A stretch of DNA of 17,840 nucleotides from an uncultured Eubacteriales bacterium (lineage in GTDB: Bacteria > Bacillota > Clostridia > Oscillospirales > Oscillospiraceae). Each line of letters starts with the position of its first letter. The stretch's first letter is position 1. Made by a program: the position numbers and the translations under genes. Where the stretch lies: assembly GCA_905202605.1 (NCBI GenBank), contig CAJKSU010000036.1, forward strand, positions 1 through 17,840, written 5' to 3'. This document shows positions 7,914-14,554 of this stretch, piece by piece. The notes below the pieces were generated by a model. It worked only from the letters and a program-made list of their open reading frames with translations. It was not told the origin of the DNA and searched no databases.

Positions 7914-7951
7914 AAAAAAATAAAAGGCGCCTCAAATGTTAAGTTGAGGCG
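7914..7951 (-). terminator. Internal Rho-independent terminator between SBP and beta-helix genes
   Basis: On the minus strand an 8-bp GC-rich stem, CGCCTCAA/TTGAGGCG (plus-strand arms 7928-7935 and 7944-7951) with an 8-nt loop, is followed by CC and a T-rich run (7914-7925). It begins 13 bp after the solute-binding protein stop codon and ends about 20 bp before the beta-helix start codon. Because the next gene runs the same way with no clear promoter between, it probably lowers rather than blocks downstream expression. Confidence 0.72.
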
Positions 7952-7964
7952 TCTTGCTGAAAAA

Positions 7965-9707
7965 TCACTTGGTCAGGTAGCGGTCATAGGCGGTCTGATA
8001 GGCTGCAATGGCATCGGCGATCCCGGAATCCTCAATGTAGGTGACATATTCATTCCAGGTTTCATCATTCAGCTCGGAAGCGCAGGTCATCCACTGCATG
8101 GTGACGGTGGATACATAGGTTTCGATATCACCCATGACGTTGGAAACTGTGGCGTTCTCCTGCTCGCTGAGGGATACGCCGGCGGGAAGGGTACTGTAGA
8201 TGGCAGCGTCTTTATCAAAATCGCCCCATGTGTTGTAGGAGTCTCGGATAAAGTCGGAGGATACAGGAAGCTCGATCTTTGCAATCTCATAGGTGGGGCC
8301 TTCCTTCATGGTGTACTGCATCCGGCCAACCACCATGTTTTCGTCACGATCCAGCATCTCCGGCAGCAGCTGGAGGCTGCCATCGGACAGAACCTCATAG
8401 CTCACGCCCTCGTCAAAGCCATAGTTGCAGACCTGAATGCCATAGTCGCTGTAGGTGAAGTTGAACCAGTCCAGAATCACATCCAGCTTTTCGGTATTCG
8501 CACTGACACAGCACCATGTTCCGGTGGTGATTCTGGAATTCCAGTCCTCATAGTTGATGAGCTTGGGCTGGGCGGCGGCATAGTCGCTGAGATGGACGGC
8601 AGGAGCGGCTGCCATTTCAATGCCCTTGGTGGGGGTCATCATGTTGGCTGCGCCCAGTACGCATTCATAGGTGGCGATTAGGCCGCCGTCAATGTCTGCC
8701 ATGCTGGTTTCGCTGACGCTGTAGAAGTCGGGGTCAACGATGCCCTCAGAGTAGACCTGACGGAAATACTCCAGATAGTCCCGGTACATATCGCTGGTCA
8801 TATCATAAAAAACGGAGCCGGATTCCAGATCAATCAGGAAATTGGAGGAGGCGGTGGTGCCGTAGGCCTCGGCAATGTTGGGGTACAGGTCGCCCAAATT
8901 GCTGGCACGGGTGGGCTGCTGCACCACATCTGCGGATTTCATAGCACGCCAAAGCTCCAGCCAGCCGGTTTCGGTGGTGGGGATCTCCTCCATGCCCGCC
9001 TGCTTCATCATATCCGTCCGCACCCATGCACCCTGATTGGGGCCATAAGGCTCGTCCATAATTGCGGCAAAGCAGTAGAGGGTGCCGTCATCCAGCGCCA
9101 GATCCCGGTAGACGCCGGGATTTTCCTGCAAAATGCTCCAATAGTTCGGGCAATTTTCCTCAATGGCATCGGTGAGATCCATATAAACGCCGTCCGCAAT
9201 GGCCTTGGCATAGCCGCCGTTATAGGGACAGCTGGAGGAGGTACCGGTGGTCAGCCCGCGCTCATAGATCACGTCGGTGCAGTCGCCGGTGGCCATCATG
9301 AGATTGTATTTTTCCATGGCAGTCTCTTCGGGGGCATTGACAAATTCAATGGTAACGCCCGTGGCGTCCGCCAGCTGGTTCCAGAACAGGAAGCTGTCGT
9401 TCGGTTCGTCCATCCCCTGAAGGACGGTCCAGTAGGTGAAGGATTCGCCGTCGTAGAGGGGGAGCTCACATTCTTCGCGCTGGACAACGTTTTCCTCCGG
9501 CTCGGCCTCAGACAGCTCGGCGGAGACTGCTTCCTGCGCCGAAGGCTCAACTGCGGCAGCGGTCGCGTTCGGGGTATCTGTGGATTCTGCTGCTTCTGCC
9601 GAAGCTGCGGCAGAGAAAGCGGGGGCGGAGGATGCCGGGGCTGCTCCGCAGGCACTGAAAAGTCCCAGCGCCAGAACCATAGCAAGGAGCCGTTTACAGT
9701 GTTTCAT
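7965..9707 (-). CDS. Lipoprotein extracellular solute-binding protein
   Basis: A 580-residue protein. The N terminus is a lipoprotein signal peptide (basic MKHCKR, hydrophobic core, lipobox FSAC with C20 as lipidation site). A low-complexity Ala/Ser/Pro/Glu linker covers about 21-80, and the rest resembles the large family 1 ABC solute-binding proteins (sugar- or lipoprotein LipO-like). Support includes an N-lobe segment with FVNAPEETAMEKYNLM and a DVIYERG stretch, and the C-terminal LDVILDWFNFTYSDYG element frequent in this family. GGAGG 7 nt before the ATG fixes the start. It lies 29 bp after OYE-C and is followed by a terminator. No permease or ATPase gene is present in the window, so it either shares a transporter encoded elsewhere or acts as a surface sensor or capture protein. 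Ligand unknown; carbohydrate, glycoside or another small molecule all remain possible. Confidence 0.85.
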   Translation of the reverse strand: MKHCKRLLAMVLALGLFSACGAAPASSAPAFSAAASAEAAESTDTPNATAAAVEPSAQEAVSAELSEAEPEENVVQREECELPLYDGESFTYWTVLQGMDEPNDSFLFWNQLADATGVTIEFVNAPEETAMEKYNLMMATGDCTDVIYERGLTTGTSSSCPYNGGYAKAIADGVYMDLTDAIEENCPNYWSILQENPGVYRDLALDDGTLYCFAAIMDEPYGPNQGAWVRTDMMKQAGMEEIPTTETGWLELWRAMKSADVVQQPTRASNLGDLYPNIAEAYGTTASSNFLIDLESGSVFYDMTSDMYRDYLEYFRQVYSEGIVDPDFYSVSETSMADIDGGLIATYECVLGAANMMTPTKGIEMAAAPAVHLSDYAAAQPKLINYEDWNSRITTGTWCCVSANTEKLDVILDWFNFTYSDYGIQVCNYGFDEGVSYEVLSDGSLQLLPEMLDRDENMVVGRMQYTMKEGPTYEIAKIELPVSSDFIRDSYNTWGDFDKDAAIYSTLPAGVSLSEQENATVSNVMGDIETYVSTVTMQWMTCASELNDETWNEYVTYIEDSGIADAIAAYQTAYDRYLTK

Positions 9708-9736
9708 TTCATAACCTCCATTCTGATTTGAGAGAA

Positions 9737-11644
9737 CTATACTTCTATGGCGACGGAATAGGCAGAGCGGATGGCTCTTTGCACATTTCCACTTCTCAGA
9801 CAGTCGCCGATCATGTGGAATTCATAGTCGGGGGCGTACAGGGAGAGAGCCAGCTCGGTTCGGGGCTTCATGCCGGCAGCGCTGACAACATGGTCGCTAA
9901 GGATGGTGTGCTGGGTGCCGTCGGCGCTTTGATAGCGGGTTTCCTTCCCAATGGAAATACAGCGGGCATTCGGGATCAGCTGAATCTGGTTGCCCATTGC
10001 GGTGATATTTCGGAGCAGCCTGCTCCGGTAGGAGGGGGAAGCGTCAGAGAGTACCTTGGACTGCATTTCAATGACCGTAACGTTTTTTCCCCTTTGCGCA
10101 AGAAACAGGGCGGCCTCGCAGCCCACCTGACCGCCGCCGATGATGGTGATTTTTTGCCCGGACGGCGGCGTATCACAGAAGATTTCCGGGGCGGGAATGG
10201 CCTCCTCCGCACCGGGGACTGGCAGCTTGACAGGAGCAGCGCCCAATGCGGCAACCACGGCCTGATAGCCCTCGGACTTTAGCTGCTGGGCAGTTGGGCG
10301 GCATTGAAAGCGAACCGCAATGGGGCGGCACTGCACCTGCGCGATCAGCCAGCGCTTATAGGCGGCAAGGGAAGACTTGAAGGAGGCAAAATCGGCAAAG
10401 TTCAGCTGACCGCCCAGATGATTGGAAGCCTCAAACAGCGTTACGGCATGCCCGCGGTCAGAAAGAGTCAGAGCCGCCATCATACCGGCGGGGCCGCCGC
10501 CGATGACCGCCACCCGCTTGGGGACGGAAACTGGCTGCTCTGGCAGCAGATTCTGCTCGATCCCCAGCCGCGGATTCACCGAGCAGACCAGCGTGGTACC
10601 CTCGATGCAGGCGGAATCGTGGCAGCGCATACAGGCGATGCACGGAACCACATCCCCGGCGTTTCCGGCCTGCGCCTTTTTTGCCAGATAGGGATCCGCC
10701 AGCCAGCCTCTTGCCATGCTCACCGCATCGGCCTTTCCCGCTGCCAGCAGCGCTTCAATCTCGTCGGGATCCTGATAGCCGCCGATGGTGACAATGGGGA
10801 GCGTCGCGCCGCTCTGCTTAATGGCCTCCGCCATCCACAGATTGGGGTGATGGGGTTCAAAGCTCATGGGGTGAGCCTGCCATTCGGTGGGGGCATGCAC
10901 CTGCATCAGATCCACATGACCGGTGATAGCCTTTGCCATGGCGCAGGCATCCTCAATGGTAAAGCCGTCCTCCGGAGGCAGCATGCCGGACATTCGCAGC
11001 TCGATGAGAAAATCCCGCCCGGCGGCTTCGTGAATGGCATCGCAGCAGCGATTCAGAAAGCGAATCCGGTTTTCGATGGAGCCGCCGTATACATCTGTAC
11101 GGCGATTGAGCCGGAGGGATAAGAAGCTGCCCAGCAGCCCCATGTTGTAGGCCACATGCAGCAGGATCATGTCAAAGCCCAGCTTTTTCAGGGTAGTGAC
11201 CTGCAATTTCAGGTTTTCAACGGCCTCATCCATGGCTTCCTGAGTGATCTCCTTGGAAATCTGATTGCCGGGGCCGGGAATCGCGTTGCCTGCCGAGGCC
11301 TGAAAGGTGCCGTCTTTGGGAGAAACGGTGATCTCCATGGAGGCCTTGGCACCGTAGAAGTGAATGGCGTCTGCCAGCTGACTGAGATAGTGCTGCGTGT
11401 CCTTTGCGTACAGGTCATAGCAGATAAAGCCCGGTGTCGGCGGGGTGGAATAGGGCCGGGTGCCGCTGCATGTGACCACAGCGGCACCGCCCCGCGCCTT
11501 TTCCGCATAGTGCTGAATGATTGCCCTTGTGGGATAGGCTTCGCTTCCCTGCAGGGCGTGCAGTCCCATGGGCGCAGAAAAGAGGCGGTTTCGCAGAACA
11601 ACATTGCCCACCCGCCAGGGAGAGAGCGTGTATGGATAGCTCAT
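9737..11644 (-). CDS. OYE-C: FadH/BaiCD-type flavin and iron-sulfur enoate reductase
   Basis: A 635-residue protein with the full superfamily layout and the shortest of the four copies. The FMN barrel spans about 1-325, with RTDVYGGSIENR (Val where the other three have Glu). The iron-sulfur cysteines are C335, C338, C341 and C354. The FAD motif GGGPAG is at 382-387, and an intact second motif GGGQVG at 503-508 is followed by an acidic strand end (VIEM), suggesting NADH preference. The active-site stretch reads H-V-A-Y-N-M-G (163-169), so by alignment from the LSP-like segment the classical His becomes Val and Tyr becomes Gly while Asn is kept. H258 is the likely conserved proton-donor candidate. 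The start codon is 6 bp after the SDR-fold stop codon, and no clear Shine-Dalgarno is visible, so translation is probably coupled. Electrons presumably pass NADH-FAD-4Fe4S-FMN to an unsaturated substrate. Confidence 0.88.
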   Translation of the reverse strand: MSYPYTLSPWRVGNVVLRNRLFSAPMGLHALQGSEAYPTRAIIQHYAEKARGGAAVVTCSGTRPYSTPPTPGFICYDLYAKDTQHYLSQLADAIHFYGAKASMEITVSPKDGTFQASAGNAIPGPGNQISKEITQEAMDEAVENLKLQVTTLKKLGFDMILLHVAYNMGLLGSFLSLRLNRRTDVYGGSIENRIRFLNRCCDAIHEAAGRDFLIELRMSGMLPPEDGFTIEDACAMAKAITGHVDLMQVHAPTEWQAHPMSFEPHHPNLWMAEAIKQSGATLPIVTIGGYQDPDEIEALLAAGKADAVSMARGWLADPYLAKKAQAGNAGDVVPCIACMRCHDSACIEGTTLVCSVNPRLGIEQNLLPEQPVSVPKRVAVIGGGPAGMMAALTLSDRGHAVTLFEASNHLGGQLNFADFASFKSSLAAYKRWLIAQVQCRPIAVRFQCRPTAQQLKSEGYQAVVAALGAAPVKLPVPGAEEAIPAPEIFCDTPPSGQKITIIGGGQVGCEAALFLAQRGKNVTVIEMQSKVLSDASPSYRSRLLRNITAMGNQIQLIPNARCISIGKETRYQSADGTQHTILSDHVVSAAGMKPRTELALSLYAPDYEFHMIGDCLRSGNVQRAIRSAYSVAIEV

Positions 11645-11650
11645 ACCGGG

Positions 11651-12394
11651 TTAAAACCGAACATTCAGGGCAAAGACCTGACCGTTCATACCGGGTGACT
11701 GCACCATTTTAACCATCATATCCAGGAACTCATCGGGGGACTCCTGTGCCATAATGGGCGCGAACTGAACGGCATGCTCGCCATGCTCCGGTGCGGCACC
11801 GGGCATCGGCGGGTCCTGCGGATAGTTCAGGGGGCCGGAAATGATGGTGTTGAAGCGGACGTTCATGGGCGCGTAGGTTTTTGCCAGAGAGCGGGTAAAG
11901 GCTTCATACAGGGAAATTTCAAAGGAAAAGTCGGGCGTCTCACCGGGGAAGGGCATCAGGCACACGGTGGTGATAAACTGCCCGCCGCCCTGCTTTGCCA
12001 TATGCTCCGCTGCGGTCTTGGCGCAGTTGAGCAGCGCCAGAAAATGCATGTCCAGCTCCTCTTTATACTGGGCAAAGGACATATTGGGCAGGCGGGAGCC
12101 GCCGCAGACGCCGTCGTTGTTGATATAGGCGACCATTTTGCCCCCCAGATCCCGATCCGCATCGGTGATAATTTTCTGGGCGTTCTCATAGAGATTGGGG
12201 TCGCCGTCGTCATAGGAGCAGCGAACGCCCAGCGCTTTGCACTCTTCCTTCAAAATATCGCCGCGGAAGTTGTGAATGGCCTCGGCGGTGTGGGCGAACA
12301 CATCGTAGCCCGCCTCCGCCATTTTGAGGCTGATATATCGGCCTGCGCCGCTGACGCCGCCGCGAACGACTACATAACCCTTTTCATTTGCCAT
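11651..12394 (-). CDS. SDR-fold protein with all four catalytic residues replaced
   Basis: A 247-residue protein of typical classical short-chain dehydrogenase length and fold. The N-terminal nucleotide motif is kept in form (VVRGGVSGAG, residues 9-18) but lacks the usual Thr. NNAG reads NNDG at 92-95. Aligned by hand to classical SDRs, the tetrad Asn-Ser-Tyr-Lys reads H117, C145, F156 and I160; the YxxxK segment is FSFEI (codons at 11915-11929 checked on the DNA). The following SLYEAFTRSLAKTYAP and the SGP loop fit the fold well, so the alignment is secure over this part. Ordinary ketone/alcohol chemistry therefore looks impossible, suggesting a cofactor-binding structural or regulatory partner, or a different reaction. 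AAAGGAGG 8 nt before the ATG gives strong translation. It sits 15 bp after OYE-B and 6 bp before OYE-C, deep in the operon. Confidence 0.85.
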   Translation of the reverse strand: MANEKGYVVVRGGVSGAGRYISLKMAEAGYDVFAHTAEAIHNFRGDILKEECKALGVRCSYDDGDPNLYENAQKIITDADRDLGGKMVAYINNDGVCGGSRLPNMSFAQYKEELDMHFLALLNCAKTAAEHMAKQGGGQFITTVCLMPFPGETPDFSFEISLYEAFTRSLAKTYAPMNVRFNTIISGPLNYPQDPPMPGAAPEHGEHAVQFAPIMAQESPDEFLDMMVKMVQSPGMNGQVFALNVRF

Positions 12395-12409
12395 GATAAA
12401 ATTCCTCCT

Positions 12410-14449
12410 TTAAATTCGGATCGCCAGTGTGTATGCGTCACGAATGGCGGTTCGCATGGTGCCAAGGCTTCTGCAATCGCCAATCGCGTAGAATTCCGGT
12501 GCGCAGCCATAGAAGACTTCTGCGGCGCTGCTGTTCGGTTCCATGCCGCCAGCGGCAACAATGTCATCACAGAGAATTTCATGAACGGTTCCGTCGGAAT
12601 CCCGATAGGTGACCTTGCCGGGGGCGATTTCGGTGGTAACGGCGTTGTGGATCTCGGTGACACCGAAATCTCTGACCCAGAGGTTATAGTAGGCGCGCTG
12701 GTGGATGGGGTTGAGGTCATAGGCCACGATATTCTGCCGCCCAACCTGAGTTACTTCACGCCCATTGTCCGCCAAAAACAGGGCGGCTTCGGTGGGGGCG
12801 GAGGTGCTGCCAATGACAACCACCCGCTTACCGATTTCACTTAGATGGTCATAGACGTTGACAGGATTATATTTGGCGTGCTCTGCGCCGGGGATCTTCG
12901 GAGCCTTGGGGTGTGCGCCGGTGGCGGCAATGACCACGTCAAAGCCCTCGGCGGCAATTGATTCCGGCGTTGCGGCGGTGTTCAGACGAAGCTCAATGCC
13001 CTGCTTTTCCACCTGATGGCGGAGGAAGTCCAGATACCGCTCCATCTTCCACTTAAAGCGGGACTGATCGGAATGGCTCACCTGACCGCCCAGCCTGTCG
13101 GCCTTTTCAAAGATCACGGGGGTATGTCCGCGCTCCTTGAGCCACAGGGCGCAGGTCACGCCGCCGGGACCGCCGCCCACAATGGCGATCTTCTTCTGCT
13201 TCTCCACGGGGCGAACCAGACGGGCAGCCCGATGCTCCATGCCCAGCTTTGGATTGATGGTGCAGTGGCTCATCCAGTCCTTAACAGGGGAGGTTCCGCG
13301 ACAGACGCCGCATTCGATGCAGGGAACCAGATCGTCGGCCTCGCCGGTTTCCAGAATTCGCCCCAGCTCATCGTTGCACAGGAACATACGGGCGGACATA
13401 ATAATGTCGCAGGAGCCGGAGGTAATGGCGTCGTCCATCTTTTGAAGATCCATATAGGGGGTGGCGCAGGCCATTTTGATCTTGACGCCCATTTCCTTCA
13501 TCTTTTTGGCGTAGGGGATGGTTTCGGATTCCTTCTGCTCCAGCGGGAAGTGGCAGTCGGCCTCCCGGATCAGCGCAATATCCACATATGGCTCGATGGC
13601 TTTGAGGAACTGTGCGCTTTCCTCATAGGTAAGCCCCATCATGGGACCTCTGGGCATGCCGTTGGTGCCGGGCATGTTGCCCACCAGAATAAAGTCGCTG
13701 CCCAGTCTGCGGCGAACCTCCTTGACAACCTTGACGGCAAAGCGCATCCGGTTTTCAAAGGAGCCGCCGTATTCGTCGGTGCGGAAGTTGCAGTAGGATT
13801 CCAGAAACTGACCAATGTAGAAATGGTCGCCCATGTCGATGAGGCCGGCGTCATAGCCCAGATTCTTATATTTGAGTGCCTTTTCACACATGATGTCGAT
13901 ATACTCGTCCATCTTTTCCTCGGTGAAATAGACGTTCTTCGGAGCGGGATTCCAGTCGGGATTGGGCAGGGCGCGGCCTTCGGGGCCTGCGTCCATCCAT
14001 GGGCCAAAATCCTCCTTGAGTTTCAGGGCTTCGGGGGATTCCGAGCCGGGATGGGGAAAGTCGATCTTCTGATCGGGATCATTGACGCAGTAGGGAAGCC
14101 CACGGTCAGGGGACAGCTCCACGCCGATGAAGCTGTTCTGCATGTGGACAAACTCCGTCAGCTGACAGAAATAGTTCTGACAGGGCTGGCTGTCCAAATC
14201 CCACATGGAGAAGTGCGGGGTATCATGGCCGGGCATTTTGCGCTGGTCGGGGTTGGTGGTGTCCTGGGTCAGTACCAGCGCACAGCCGTTCTTGGCAATC
14301 TTCTCATAGAAGGAAACCGTAGGATCGGCGGGATACAGCTCAGGACCCTGAAGGAAGTGTACCTGCGCAATGGGATACATAAAACGGGATTTGAGCATTT
14401 TTCCGCGAATGACAAGAGGGGAGTTCAGGCCGGAGAGTTTAGCGGTCAT
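12410..14449 (-). CDS. OYE-B: most divergent FadH-type flavin and iron-sulfur reductase
   Basis: A 679-residue protein with start set by GAAAGGA 8 nt upstream of the second in-frame ATG; the ATG at 14458 overlaps the ribosome binding site. The FMN barrel runs to about 370 and has extra length around residues 130-175 compared with the other copies; RTDEYGGSFENR is kept. The iron-sulfur cysteines are C377, C380, C383 and C396. The FAD motif is GGGPGG at 425-430. The second Rossmann motif reads GSTSAP at 547-552, losing two of three glycines. The active-site stretch is D-M-G-D-H-F (205-210), with no classical His/Asn/Tyr set. H300 may be a proton donor. The SDR gene's ribosome binding site lies immediately behind the stop codon. 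The protein may receive electrons from a partner rather than from NAD(P)H directly, or may bind the nucleotide in a non-standard way; both are inference. Confidence 0.87.
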   Translation of the reverse strand: MTAKLSGLNSPLVIRGKMLKSRFMYPIAQVHFLQGPELYPADPTVSFYEKIAKNGCALVLTQDTTNPDQRKMPGHDTPHFSMWDLDSQPCQNYFCQLTEFVHMQNSFIGVELSPDRGLPYCVNDPDQKIDFPHPGSESPEALKLKEDFGPWMDAGPEGRALPNPDWNPAPKNVYFTEEKMDEYIDIMCEKALKYKNLGYDAGLIDMGDHFYIGQFLESYCNFRTDEYGGSFENRMRFAVKVVKEVRRRLGSDFILVGNMPGTNGMPRGPMMGLTYEESAQFLKAIEPYVDIALIREADCHFPLEQKESETIPYAKKMKEMGVKIKMACATPYMDLQKMDDAITSGSCDIIMSARMFLCNDELGRILETGEADDLVPCIECGVCRGTSPVKDWMSHCTINPKLGMEHRAARLVRPVEKQKKIAIVGGGPGGVTCALWLKERGHTPVIFEKADRLGGQVSHSDQSRFKWKMERYLDFLRHQVEKQGIELRLNTAATPESIAAEGFDVVIAATGAHPKAPKIPGAEHAKYNPVNVYDHLSEIGKRVVVIGSTSAPTEAALFLADNGREVTQVGRQNIVAYDLNPIHQRAYYNLWVRDFGVTEIHNAVTTEIAPGKVTYRDSDGTVHEILCDDIVAAGGMEPNSSAAEVFYGCAPEFYAIGDCRSLGTMRTAIRDAYTLAIRI

Positions 14450-14457
14450 GGAATTCA

Positions 14458-14464
14458 TCCTTTC
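14458..14464 (-). promoter_or_regulatory. Ribosome binding site that sets the OYE-B start
   Basis: GAAAGGA on the minus strand lies 8 nt upstream of the ATG at 14449. The alternative ATG at 14458 directly abuts this site and cannot use it. Confidence 0.7.
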
Positions 14465-14494
14465 TGTGGTGGTGATTGAGCTTATTCTAGCATG

Positions 14495-14524
14495 AAAAGG
14501 GGCGGTTTCTCATTCAAGAACCCC
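14495..14524 (-). promoter_or_regulatory. Possible attenuator stem-loop between OYE-A and OYE-B
   Basis: The 105-bp gap between OYE-A and OYE-B contains, on the minus strand, an imperfect stem (plus-strand arms 14499-14510 and 14517-14524, eight pairs with two single-base bulges, 6-nt loop) followed by TTTT. It is weaker than the other terminators here. It could reduce read-through into OYE-B or be a processing site. Nothing else is seen in the gap apart from the OYE-B ribosome binding site. Confidence 0.35.
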
Positions 14525-14554
14525 ATGGAGGTATCCGTTTTTGTTATAGGGCGG

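Noticed and set aside
13016..14479. Long plus-strand open frame opposite OYE-B
   Set aside because: Antisense to a conserved gene, no ribosome binding site of note, same artefact composition as the frame opposite OYE-D.
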